NCBI RefSeq assembly: GCF_000504245.1
Contig: NZ_KI632509.1
Location: 2,957,751-3,021,750 of the forward strand
DNA: 64,000 bases
Direction: 5' to 3'
DNA from: Haloechinothrix halophila YIM 93223
GTDB taxonomy: Bacteria; Actinomycetota; Actinomycetes; Mycobacteriales; Pseudonocardiaceae
The notes under the pieces were generated by a model. It was not told where the DNA came from, searched no databases, and saw nothing but the letters and a program-made list of their open reading frames with translations. The translations under genes were made by a program, and so were the position numbers. Shown here piece by piece: positions 25,937 to 33,366 of this stretch (within the stretch, counting starts at the first letter, position 1; each line of letters opens with the position of its first letter).

Positions 25937-26614
25937 GTGCGCACCTACGGCCAGTTCTGCCCGATCGCCCGGGGATCGGAGATCATTGCCGAGCGGTGGA
26001 CGCCGATCATCCTGCGCAACCTGCTGGTTGGGTGCCGCACGTTCAACGCGATCGCCGCGGGTGCACCCGGGCTGTCGCGAGCGCTCCTGACGCGGCGGCT
26101 GCGGGAGCTGGAACGAGCGGGACTGGTGGACATCTCCCCCAAACCCGACGGCCGAGGGTCACGCTACGAACCCACACCCGCGGCCGAAGCGATGTGGCCG
26201 GTGCTTCAGTCGCTGAGTGACTGGGCCCAGCAATGGACCGATCTCACCACCGAGCACGCCGACCCCGACGCCGTGCTGTGGTCATGGATCCAGTCGTACC
26301 TGCGCACCGAGTTGCTGCCGAAGCGACGAGTCGTGGTGCGCTTCGACTTCCACAACCGCGGCCGGCGGAACGTGTGGCTGCTCATCGAGCGAGGCGGCGC
26401 GGAGATCTGCCGGTTCGATCCTGGTTTCGGCGATGACGTCACCGTCAAGATCAGCGACCCCATCGCTTTCGCCCGTTGGCACCTCGGCGACATCGCATGG
26501 ACCGACGCGGTGCGCTCGGGTGCGATCACCGTCGAGGGTCCCCAAGACCTGCGCCGAGCGCTCCCCACCTGGAACCGTGCGCCCGAAACCCACGCCGCAA
26601 CAACCAGTCGCTAA
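25937..26614 (+). CDS. HxlR-family regulator with SCP2-like C-terminal domain
   Basis: 225 residues. The N-terminal winged helix is typical HxlR: YGQFCPIARGSEIIAERWTP, ILRNLLVGCRTFNAIAAGAP, LLTRRLRELERAGLVDISPK, with the conserved Cys near the start (a redox or electrophile sensor in some relatives). From about residue 125 the protein continues with a sterol-carrier-like domain (VVVRFDFHNRGRRNVWLLIE, GDDVTVKISDPIAFARWHLG) that could bind a lipophilic ligand. I chose the GTG at 25937; an in-frame GTG at 25907 would fall within a few bases of the repeat cluster. It is divergent from the methyltransferase. Confidence 0.85.
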   Translation: MRTYGQFCPIARGSEIIAERWTPIILRNLLVGCRTFNAIAAGAPGLSRALLTRRLRELERAGLVDISPKPDGRGSRYEPTPAAEAMWPVLQSLSDWAQQWTDLTTEHADPDAVLWSWIQSYLRTELLPKRRVVVRFDFHNRGRRNVWLLIERGGAEICRFDPGFGDDVTVKISDPIAFARWHLGDIAWTDAVRSGAITVEGPQDLRRALPTWNRAPETHAATTSR

Positions 26615-26680
26615 CGAAGAGGTTCCCACGGAGACATCGCGACACGCGGTTGACCTGCGATACGTTCGCGCGTAGGCAGA

Positions 26681-26706
26681 TTAGCAAATTCTAGCAGTTT
26701 TGCTAA
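26681..26706 (+). promoter_or_regulatory. Operator/promoter of the toxin-antitoxin operon
   Basis: TTAGCAAA (26681-26688) and TTTGCTAA (26699-26706) form a perfect 8-bp inverted repeat 10 bp apart in an AT-rich window. TAACAT at 26704-26709 could act as -10. It ends 10 bases before the antitoxin ATG with no ribosome site, so the transcript may be leaderless and autorepressed. Confidence 0.6.
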
Positions 26707-26715
26707 CATCGTTGT

Positions 26716-26967
26716 ATGCCCGAGATTACTCCTAGCGAGCTGCGCAACGACAGCTCTCAGATCCTGAATCGCGTGGAACGCGGAGAGCGCTTCACGGTCG
26801 TGCGGGGCAACACGCCTACCGCTGAGGTAATCCCCGCTCAGCGGCGTCAGTATCAAACCCGAGCCGAGATCGCGGCCGCAGTGGCTACCCTGCCCGCTGT
26901 CGACGCGGCACGCCTGCGAGATGACCTCGATACTTATGTCGACAGCGACGTCGTAGTCGATGAGTGA
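26716..26967 (+). CDS. Phd/YefM-type antitoxin
   Basis: 83 residues. The N-terminal half is a Phd/YefM DNA-binding fold (MPEITPSELRNDSSQILNRV, ERGERFTVVRGNTPTAEVIP). The acidic C-terminus (ARLRDDLDTYVDSDVVVDE) should wrap and neutralise the toxin. Its last 8 bases overlap the toxin start, which enforces paired synthesis. The palindrome just upstream is the expected autoregulatory site. Confidence 0.9.
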   Translation: MPEITPSELRNDSSQILNRVERGERFTVVRGNTPTAEVIPAQRRQYQTRAEIAAAVATLPAVDAARLRDDLDTYVDSDVVVDE

Positions 26968-27370
26968 ACCACCCTCCCCCGCCCTGCTGGATACGAACGT
27001 CGTCATCGACCTTGGCGACGGACTCGATCCATATTCCTTGCCGGACGGCGCGTTGTACCTCAGCGCGATAACGCTGGCCGAATTGTCCGCCGGTGTCGCT
27101 GCTGCCAAGACCGCCGATGATCAAGCGGCCAGGCTTCGCCGTCTGCAGTGGGTGGAGAGCAGCTTCGTCCCGCTTCCCTTCGACACTGCGGCCGCACGGT
27201 TCTACGGCCATGTCTTCGCACGGGTTCGAGCCGAGGGGCGCCAACCACGCCGCCGACTCGCCGACCTGCAGATCGCCTCCATCGCTGGCGCCCACGGATG
27301 GCCACTGCTCACTCGCAACCCGACGGATTTCGTTGGGCTCGAAGCACTGGTCACCATCACGGCCGTCTGA
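26960..27370 (+). CDS. vapC: PIN-domain ribonuclease toxin (VapC-like)
   Basis: 136 residues. The PIN-domain acidic residues are visible: ALLDTNVVIDLGDGL (first Asp), ITLAELSAGVAAA (Glu), and RRLADLQIASIAGAHGWPLL followed by TRNPTDFVGL (late Asp residues). VapC toxins cut tRNA or rRNA and halt growth; the target here cannot be read. It is coupled to the Phd-type antitoxin by an 8-base overlap. The following 196 bp to the deaminase gene hold nothing I can name. Confidence 0.92.
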   Translation: MSEPPSPALLDTNVVIDLGDGLDPYSLPDGALYLSAITLAELSAGVAAAKTADDQAARLRRLQWVESSFVPLPFDTAAARFYGHVFARVRAEGRQPRRRLADLQIASIAGAHGWPLLTRNPTDFVGLEALVTITAV

Positions 27371-27566
27371 TCACACGGCCGCGAGCTCATGCGGATGGCT
27401 TTTGCCAATTTGCCCGAATTTTTTCGTCACTCAAGGAGCAAGGCAGATCAACTCCTCGCAACAGCCACCACAATGACGCGTGTCATCGGTCGCGGTCTTG
27501 TCGTCCGTGCCGAACCGCGGTGCGGATGATGCCGTACGGGCTGGCGTGGCTTGGGCCAGCAGCGGG

Positions 27567-28019
27567 TCAACGATCCAGACCGATGTCCTCGTACCAGAGT
27601 GACGGTTCCGCCGCGATGAACTCGTTCATCAGCCGCACGCACTCCGGCAGGTCCAGCACCACGACCTCTACTCCGTGATCGCGCAGGTAACCCTCACTCG
27701 CCTCGAACGTGCGGTTCTCGCCGACAACGACGCGAGGAATGCCGTAGAGCAGCACGGCGCCCGCACACAGTTGGCACGGCGAAAGCGTCGTGTAGAGGGT
27801 GCTGCGATGGTAGGTGGCCGCGGCCAGCCTGCCCGCGTTCTCCAGGCAGTCCGTCTCACCGTGCCGGATGGCGCTGCCCAGCTGAACGCGGCGGTTCCTA
27901 CCTCTCCCGAGTACCTCGTCCCCGGCTACGAGCACCGCACCGATCGGGATACCACCCTCGGCGCGCCCGAGACGGGCCTGCTCCAGTGCGAGCTCGAGGA
28001 ACGCGCGATCGTCGGTCAT
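27567..28019 (-). CDS. Cytosine deaminase, yeast FCY1-like CDA-fold
   Basis: 150 residues. The zinc site is complete: HGETDCLENAG (H-x-E) and LSPCQLCAGAVLLYGIPRVV (P-C-x2-C). The C-terminal text VVVGENRTFEASEGYLRDHG and VRLMNEFIAAEPSLWYEDIG matches fungal cytosine deaminase more closely than bacterial CodA or tRNA-adenosine deaminase. The expected reaction is cytosine to uracil plus ammonia (pyrimidine salvage), in the cytoplasm. The ATG at 28019 has GAGGTGGG before it. It follows the HxlR gene by 34 bp on the same strand, so the two are likely cotranscribed. Confidence 0.85.
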   Translation of the reverse strand: MTDDRAFLELALEQARLGRAEGGIPIGAVLVAGDEVLGRGRNRRVQLGSAIRHGETDCLENAGRLAAATYHRSTLYTTLSPCQLCAGAVLLYGIPRVVVGENRTFEASEGYLRDHGVEVVVLDLPECVRLMNEFIAAEPSLWYEDIGLDR

Positions 28020-28053
28020 CACACACCCACCTCGCCGGGCCGAGCCGGGACGC

Positions 28054-28602
28054 TCAGCATCCCGCTCCTCCGCGCCCCCGCGACCCGTCACTAGCGCCGT
28101 TCTCCACCGTGGCGAAGCGACGCTGGACGTCGAGGTCAGCCAGGAGACGAGCCGGGTAGCCGGGCCCGGTTCGTGCCACCACGTCGTCGGTGCGTAGCGG
28201 CTCCCCGCACCTCGCGCAGATCACTTCCGCGTACGTGTCCTCCCCACAGGTGTGATGGTGCAGGACGACCGGAACTCCCTCGTCTTCAGCGAGCCACTTG
28301 TCACCCCAGGCGTTGAGGGTGGCGAGGACGCCAAAGAAGTCCCGACCCTTGTCCGTCAGTAGATAGTCGTGCCGAACCGGATCGCTCTGATAGGGCCTCC
28401 GTTCGAGTAGTCCCGCGTCCACCAACCGCCGAAGTCGGTCGGTGAGAGTGTTGCGCGCGATACCCAGGGTCTTGGTGAATCCGTCGAACCGGGTCTCGCC
28501 GTAGAAGATCTCGCGCAGCACGAGCAGGATCCAGCCGTCGCCGAGCAGATCAACGGTTCGGGCGATCGAGCAGGGCCAGCTGTCGAACGAAGTTCGCCTC
28601 AT
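28054..28602 (-). CDS. HxlR-family transcriptional regulator
   Basis: 182 residues. The HxlR winged helix is clear: CSIARTVDLLGDGWILLVLR, FDGFTKTLGIARNTLTDRLR, RLVDAGLLERRPYQSDPVRH. The C-terminal tail carries a His/Cys cluster (LHHHTCGEDTYAEVICARCG), a possible metal or redox site. I chose the ATG at 28602. It is divergent from the enoyl-CoA hydratase gene, and two perfect 15-bp palindromes lie in the 103-bp gap, so it should regulate both directions. Confidence 0.9.
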   Translation of the reverse strand: MRRTSFDSWPCSIARTVDLLGDGWILLVLREIFYGETRFDGFTKTLGIARNTLTDRLRRLVDAGLLERRPYQSDPVRHDYLLTDKGRDFFGVLATLNAWGDKWLAEDEGVPVVLHHHTCGEDTYAEVICARCGEPLRTDDVVARTGPGYPARLLADLDVQRRFATVENGASDGSRGRGGAGC

Positions 28603-28620
28603 GAGCCCATACCCTACCAA

Positions 28621-28635
28621 GTTTCATGATGGAAC
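28621..28635. promoter_or_regulatory. HxlR operator 1
   Basis: GTTTCATGATGGAAC is a symmetrical GTT-n-CAT-n-ATG-n-AAC palindrome, 18 bases upstream of the HxlR start, well placed for autoregulation. Confidence 0.7.
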
Positions 28636-28677
28636 CCACTTGTTCGTCGGGGGTCGAGACCGCTAATGTGCCGGTAA

Positions 28678-28692
28678 GTTTCATCATGCAAC
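28678..28692. promoter_or_regulatory. HxlR operator 2
   Basis: GTTTCATCATGCAAC repeats the same GTT-n-CAT-n-ATG-n-AAC palindrome 57 bp from the first. It ends next to the AGGAGG site of the hydratase gene, so binding would block its transcription or translation start region. Confidence 0.7.
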
Positions 28693-28705
28693 TCAGGAGG
28701 AACGG

Positions 28706-29506
28706 ATGAATCAGTCCGCGGATACACCGGCCACGATCACGCTCGACCGCGATGGCCACGTGCTGCTGATGGGGTTGAATCGGCCGAGCAAGCGCAATGC
28801 GTTCACTCAGGACATGCTCCGTGAGTTGTCCGCCGCGTACGGGCTGCTGGAATCTGACGACGAGCTGCGGTGCGGCGTGCTGTATGCCCACGGTGACCAC
28901 TTCACGGGTGGCCTCGACATGGTCGACGTCGGCCCCGCGCTGATGGAAGGAACGAGCGTGTTCCCGAAGGGCGGCCGCGACCCGTGGCGGCTCGACGGCA
29001 CATGGTCCACGCCGGTGGTGGCCGCCGCCCAGGGCTGGGTGATGACGCTCGGAATCGAGTTGCTGCTGGCCGCCGACATCCGCGTCGCGGCGCAGGACGC
29101 GCGCTTCGCTCAGTTCGAGGTGCGGCGTGGGATCTATCCGTTCGGCGGCGCGACGTTCCGCCTTCCTCGCGAGAGCGGCTGGGGCAACGCGATGCGCTGG
29201 ATCCTCACTGGTGAGGAGTTCGACGCAACCGAGGCCCACCGCATCGGCGTGGTGCAGGAGGTCGCTGCCGACGGCACCGCCGCATTGGCACGAGCCACCG
29301 AGATCGCGCACGTGATCGCCGAGCGTTCCGCACCGCTGGGCGTCCGCGCCAGCCTCGAGTCCGCTCACCGGGCCAGGGAGCACGGGGATGCGGCTGCGGT
29401 CGAACAACTGCTGCCCGAGATCGGCCGCCTGATGACATCGGCCGACGGCGCCGAGGGCATCCAGTCGTTCATCGAGCGCCGCGACGCCGTCTTCACCGGC
29501 CGCTGA
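28706..29506 (+). CDS. Enoyl-CoA hydratase/isomerase (crotonase) family protein
   Basis: 266 residues with the crotonase fold. VLLMGLNRPSKRNAFTQDML and the CoA-binding loop VLYAHGDHFTGGLDMVDVGP are visible, then an oxyanion-hole segment AAAQGWVMTLGIELLLAADI and ARFAQFEVRRGIYPFGGATF. The position of the second catalytic Glu region reads GIYPFGGATFRL, so exact activity (hydratase, isomerase or hydrolase) is open. The ATG at 28706 follows AGGAGG. Divergent HxlR and two palindromes indicate inducible control. A role in acyl-CoA catabolism is likely. Confidence 0.88.
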   Translation: MNQSADTPATITLDRDGHVLLMGLNRPSKRNAFTQDMLRELSAAYGLLESDDELRCGVLYAHGDHFTGGLDMVDVGPALMEGTSVFPKGGRDPWRLDGTWSTPVVAAAQGWVMTLGIELLLAADIRVAAQDARFAQFEVRRGIYPFGGATFRLPRESGWGNAMRWILTGEEFDATEAHRIGVVQEVAADGTAALARATEIAHVIAERSAPLGVRASLESAHRAREHGDAAAVEQLLPEIGRLMTSADGAEGIQSFIERRDAVFTGR

Positions 29507-29583
29507 ATCCCTCGATCACGGGAGACTCTCTCGTGCCAGCCCCGACCACACTATCCCTGTTCGACCAGATCGCAGCGTGCGAG

Positions 29584-30135
29584 TTATGTACCGCCGGCTT
29601 CCCCAAGCCGTAGCTGTGCCAGCACCGAGCTGGACAGCTCGACATCGTGAGGCAGCGCAGCCAGCTCGGCGGGGTCGATCTCAACACCGTAGCCCCGCAC
29701 CGTGTCCGCCAGCGCACCCCAGTGCTCAGCGTCAGCCTCGTCGTACGTCTCGCCGGGCCTTGGCTCGTCGGGGCCAACCACCATACGCGCGGTCGACTCG
29801 ATGTCCTCGACGGTCTGGTACGCCCAGATGTCGGCCGGGCCGGACGACGACCAGCCACGATCATCGAGCAGGGGAATCGCCTGCCCGTCAGTCGACTCGA
29901 CACGCAGGTGCGCCGAACAGGAAACGCGGTCGCGGCGGGCGCGGCCGCATAGTTCCACTCGGGTGACAAGGCGGCACAGGCTGCCCGTAACAGGCGCAGT
30001 AGGCCCCTGCGGCGAACGCCGGGGTGCCCGGTCGGCGTGGGGATATTCGGCTGGCTCGGCGTCCGGGTCGAACGTCCCGCCGGGCTCGACGATCACGTCC
30101 GGCATGCGATCGTGTGAATCGCCGTCCTGCTTCAT
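29584..30135 (-). CDS. Hypothetical acidic protein
   Basis: 183 residues, no signal peptide or membrane helix. The central part has LCRLVTRVELCGRARRDRVS and PLLDDRGWSSSGPADIWAYQ; the C-terminal part is YDEADAEHWGALADTVRGYG and PAELAALPHDVELSSSVLAQ. No family recognised. The ATG at 30135 has GGAGG 6 bases upstream. It lies 55 bp after the small zinc-ribbon frame on the same strand and may be cotranscribed with it. Confidence 0.6.
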   Translation of the reverse strand: MKQDGDSHDRMPDVIVEPGGTFDPDAEPAEYPHADRAPRRSPQGPTAPVTGSLCRLVTRVELCGRARRDRVSCSAHLRVESTDGQAIPLLDDRGWSSSGPADIWAYQTVEDIESTARMVVGPDEPRPGETYDEADAEHWGALADTVRGYGVEIDPAELAALPHDVELSSSVLAQLRLGEAGGT

Positions 30136-30190
30136 GGGGGTTCCTCCCCGCTGTGCTCGTTCGGTGTTTAGCACACGCGGCAGTAGCTGG

Positions 30191-30394
30191 CTACCCAGCC
30201 CGAGTTGTCCTTCTCGGCGGCGTTTCAGCGAGCACGATTGTCCAATGGCCACAGACGCAGTGGTGGTACCTCACCATGCCTTGGCTCGTGCGGTGGACGG
30301 AAACAGCGGCAGGCAGCGGCAGGCGGCAGGTGGGGCAGGTGTTGTCGTTGTGGTCATATCGTGAAGCGTGATGTAATGACCTTATGCATTTCAA
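30191..30394 (-). CDS. Small zinc-ribbon protein (TTG start, uncertain)
   Basis: Up to 67 residues. Two cysteine pairs, TCPTCRLPLPAA and HHCVCGHW, frame VSVHRTSQGMVRY, which reads like a real small zinc ribbon. No in-frame ATG or GTG exists; the only upstream start is a TTG at 30394, which would overlap the first bases of the divergent CGNR gene (30384). Start and expression are therefore uncertain. Confidence 0.45.
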   Translation of the reverse strand: MKCIRSLHHASRYDHNDNTCPTCRLPLPAAVSVHRTSQGMVRYHHCVCGHWTIVLAETPPRRTTRAG

Positions 30395-30908
30395 CCCTTA
30401 CGGCGGTGTGGCGGCGCAGATCGCCGTTGACCTGGTGAATGCGGCACCAGCAGCTCCCGAGACGCTGTCCGCCCTCCTCCGGCGGCATGACTACAAGCCG
30501 CTGCACGCGGTCACCAAACAGGAGACCGCGGCCTTGAACGACTGGGCAGCCCGGCTGCGCGGTGTCTTCGAACTCGTCGACCCGCAGGCCAGGGTTGAGC
30601 TGCTCAACGAACTGCTGGCTGTCACCGCAGCACGGCCTTATATCTCCCAACACGACGAACGCGACCCGCATCTGCACTTCTCCGACGAACGTGCCGACGT
30701 CGTCTCCCGAGTGACCGCCTATACAGCCGCCGGACTCGCGCACGCGTTCTGCGAGGACAGTGGCCGCATCAGGGCATGCGCCCGCGAAGGCTGCCACACG
30801 GTGTTCGTAGACACGTCCCGCAACGCCCGCCGCCGCTTCTGCTCAACACGCTGCGCGAACCGCGTCCATGTCGCAGACCATCGACTGCGCGCCGCAGCCG
30901 CACTATGA
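30384..30908 (+). CDS. CGNR zinc-finger (ABATE-domain) regulator
   Basis: 174 residues. The N-terminal ABATE region (HFNPYGGVAAQIAVDLVNAA, ETLSALLRRHDYKPLHAVTK) is followed by the C-terminal zinc finger RACAREGCHTVFVDTSRNAR and RRFCSTRCANRVHVADHR. The usual CGNR signature is CANR here, with all four cysteines kept. These proteins are predicted DNA-binding regulators in actinobacteria. The ATG at 30384 lacks a ribosome site; a leaderless transcript is possible. It is convergent with the kinase-fold gene, 10 bp apart. Confidence 0.88.
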   Translation: MHFNPYGGVAAQIAVDLVNAAPAAPETLSALLRRHDYKPLHAVTKQETAALNDWAARLRGVFELVDPQARVELLNELLAVTAARPYISQHDERDPHLHFSDERADVVSRVTAYTAAGLAHAFCEDSGRIRACAREGCHTVFVDTSRNARRRFCSTRCANRVHVADHRLRAAAAL

Positions 30909-30918
30909 ACGCGAATTC

Positions 30919-31992
30919 TCAGCTGGAACTCGACTGGGCGGACTTGCCGTCCGCATAGAGGGCCTGGCGGAGAGCCTCCACCGGAAAAGGGGTCTCCCTG
31001 CTCTCGTCTTGGATCTTGACGTAGAAATCCGTCAGCACTGCCGCGAGCGGTGCATGGCGGGAGAGGATTGCCCTGGCTTCCTGAGGACCGGCCGGTGGGT
31101 CCTCCCCTTCCGCACATGCGCGGATGAGTGCAAAGCGCCCGTTCCGCTCGTAGCCGTATAGAGCAGTGATCAGCCAGTTCACCAGCCAGCTGACCGTGTA
31201 GCAACGATCGTAGGTCCGGTGCAATTCGAAAAAGTCGGACTCGGCTGGTGACAGATCAAACCGAGAGGAAAGAGCGAGGCCGTAGTCGGCGAAGTAGAGG
31301 CGCCGACCATCGGTCAGGATGTTCTCGAAGTGGGCGTCGAAGTGGAGAAGCCCGCGACTGTTCATGAAGGCGGTGCCAGCCGCCAACTCCCGTTCTACCA
31401 GGGAACAGGCGCGGTCGGCAGCCTCGTCATCGGCGTGTACCTGCTCGGTGAACCACTCGTGCAGGGTCTGAGGGATGTACTCCAGGAACAGCACGAGGCT
31501 CGCAGAGGACTGCTGGAGGGCCTCGATGCGACGGCGTACCTCCGGCCCGCCTCCCCAATAAGCCACGACCTGCTCTATGTCCGCGAGTTCCTCTGGAAGC
31601 GCAGGCGCCGCGTCCGGCAGCACGCGCCAGTGGTACATCATCGGAAACCCTTGGTACTGCCGTGCGAGCACCCAATTCGTGGTCATGGCGTGGACGGCGA
31701 GCTCTCGCCACGCCCCGAAACCAGGCCCGCCGACGCCGTACTGGCAGAAAGTGGGAAGCCCGAACAGGTTGGCCGTGGACCGAACATGCTCCGGCAGAAG
31801 CTCCATGTCCGTGAGCGGCACCCGCTTCACGACGACCGGCTTCCCGTCGACCTCCAGCAGCGCACATCTCCCACCAATACCGGAGCCAAGCGGTACCGCA
31901 GCGTCCACAAGCTTGACGAGTTGGTGATCACTTCGCAGGGCGAGTGCGGTGGAAACCATGCTGTACGCGGTTGCGCGTGCGTCGTGTGACAT
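30919..31992 (-). CDS. Protein kinase/phosphotransferase-fold protein
   Basis: 357 residues. A kinase-like small lobe has LGSGIGGRCALLEVDGKPVV followed by VKRVPLTDMELL (Lys of the ATP site). The large lobe has the catalytic loop GLLHFDAHFENILTDG (H-x-D-x4-N, about residue 216) and metal-binding FADYGLAL in place of DFG. A long insert (YQGFPMMYHWRVLPDAAPAL) separates the lobes. It could phosphorylate proteins or small molecules such as aminoglycoside-like compounds; the atypical motifs do not decide. The start at 31992 is the best ATG; the frame remains open upstream to 32127. A long palindrome isolates it from the upstream minus genes. Confidence 0.75.
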   Translation of the reverse strand: MSHDARATAYSMVSTALALRSDHQLVKLVDAAVPLGSGIGGRCALLEVDGKPVVVKRVPLTDMELLPEHVRSTANLFGLPTFCQYGVGGPGFGAWRELAVHAMTTNWVLARQYQGFPMMYHWRVLPDAAPALPEELADIEQVVAYWGGGPEVRRRIEALQQSSASLVLFLEYIPQTLHEWFTEQVHADDEAADRACSLVERELAAGTAFMNSRGLLHFDAHFENILTDGRRLYFADYGLALSSRFDLSPAESDFFELHRTYDRCYTVSWLVNWLITALYGYERNGRFALIRACAEGEDPPAGPQEARAILSRHAPLAAVLTDFYVKIQDESRETPFPVEALRQALYADGKSAQSSSS

Positions 31993-32101
31993 ATCGGGTT
32001 GTTCGACCGCTACTTGCACCGGAACGTCGCCCCCGTTTCCACCGCGCACGTGATTGTCCACCAACTGCAGCTTCCGCACTGTACGTGAAGGTCGACGACA
32101 C

Positions 32102-32139
32102 GTTCCGGGGTCCGCGGTAGCTACCACGGATCCCGGAAC
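32102..32139 (-). terminator. 38-bp near-perfect palindrome, probable terminator
   Basis: The 38 bases read almost the same on both strands. The outer arms are GTTCCGGGGTCCG and CGGATCCCGGAAC, the centre is GGTAGCTACC, and there are only two wobble pairs. It starts 13 bases beyond the stop of the minus gene at 32153 and could end its transcript and insulate the kinase-fold gene. Confidence 0.6.
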
Positions 32140-32152
32140 GCTGCTAGCACGG

Positions 32153-33343
32153 TCACCGCACGGATCGTGCCAGTCGGGCGGACGTCGGAGCCGGTGGGTC
32201 CAGCCGCAGCACCAGGTGGTGCTCCCCGTCGTCGTAGTACGGGGTGATGCCGCCTACCGCGCTGCCGCGTTCGTCGATCACCTCGCAGATGGCGTCGTTG
32301 GCCGTGGCCACCGGGGCGCCGAGCGATGATCCGGCATCCTCGGAATGCCCGGTCAGGCGTGAGCTGACGATGCTCTCGATGCTGCGCGCCTGGCCCCACG
32401 TCTTGACCCACCGGATGACGTCGTTCACGAACCGGCCGATCTTGTAGCTCCAGTCGCCGCTCGTTTTGACGTCGACGTGCATCAGGCGCGCCTCGGCTGA
32501 GACCAGTCGAAGCGGCTGGTCCGGTGCGTCCTCGGTAGTGAGGTTGGCGATAAGCGCCAGGTCGAAGTCGACCGTCACATTCGGGTTGTTGACGAAATCC
32601 GCGTCAGCCTTCGCCGTGATCCGATGTCCCGGCACGAAATAGAACAGCGACACTCGCTTCGAGCTGGGCACCACGGTCAAGTCCAACGTACTCGCCACGC
32701 CTGCCGGTGCCAGCTGTACGTTCACGTCGTACAGCTTGCCGCCCGACCGCTCCGCCACCAGCCGCTCGGCTTCCCGCGTCACGTCGTCCATGGCGGAGTT
32801 CCACGCGATTGAGAGTCCATAGAGGACGTTGAACGAGTCCAGCGGCGGTGTCTCGCCGCGACCGCCCCGCCTAGCCGCGGTGATGACGGTCTCGCCACCG
32901 AAACCACCCGAGTACCTTCCTGGTTCCTCCTCATCGGCGTCCGGGTCGGGCGGTGGAACGTCATCCGGCGGCTCGGGCAGCACCACGGACGGATCGGTGA
33001 TGTCGGTCGTGTCCCTGGTCATCCCGTCGGGGGCGATATCTTCCCGGTACGCGGTGCCGCTGCTGGGATCAGGGCTGTCGTCGCTGCCGCTGACGACAGC
33101 ATGCCACTGGCGACCATTCTGCGCGTCAGCGAGATATCCCGTTCCCCTGTCCGCGGAAGATCCCTCGGTTCCCTCGCGGTTATCGGGTGCCCAGTAGGCG
33201 TGAGCCGGCGTGCCGAATGCGACCAGCGCGGTGACGAGCAGAGGCACGACCAGCGCCACGGCGCGTGCCCTTTCCCAGCGCCGGCCGGAACGCCCCGACG
33301 AGGGGTGCGGACGGCTCGGCTTGTTCCTGGCATCGGTGGTCAT
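32153..33343 (-). CDS. Secreted protein of unknown function
   Basis: 396 residues. A basic N-terminus and hydrophobic segment (RAVALVVPLLVTALVAFGTP, then AHAYWAPD) form a signal peptide with cleavage near AHA. A low-complexity acidic/proline linker (PEPPDDVPPPDPDADEEEPG) leads to a folded part (about 165-390) with PLDSFNVLYGLSIAWNSAMD, VTVDFDLALIANLTTEDAPD and YYDDGEHHLVLRLDPP. No family recognised. The ATG at 33343 has AAGGAGG. It lies 23 bp downstream of the acidic-repeat gene, so they form a two-gene operon. Confidence 0.75.
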   Translation of the reverse strand: MTTDARNKPSRPHPSSGRSGRRWERARAVALVVPLLVTALVAFGTPAHAYWAPDNREGTEGSSADRGTGYLADAQNGRQWHAVVSGSDDSPDPSSGTAYREDIAPDGMTRDTTDITDPSVVLPEPPDDVPPPDPDADEEEPGRYSGGFGGETVITAARRGGRGETPPLDSFNVLYGLSIAWNSAMDDVTREAERLVAERSGGKLYDVNVQLAPAGVASTLDLTVVPSSKRVSLFYFVPGHRITAKADADFVNNPNVTVDFDLALIANLTTEDAPDQPLRLVSAEARLMHVDVKTSGDWSYKIGRFVNDVIRWVKTWGQARSIESIVSSRLTGHSEDAGSSLGAPVATANDAICEVIDERGSAVGGITPYYDDGEHHLVLRLDPPAPTSARLARSVR

Positions 33344-33366
33344 GGCGGTCCTCCTTACGCGGCGCG

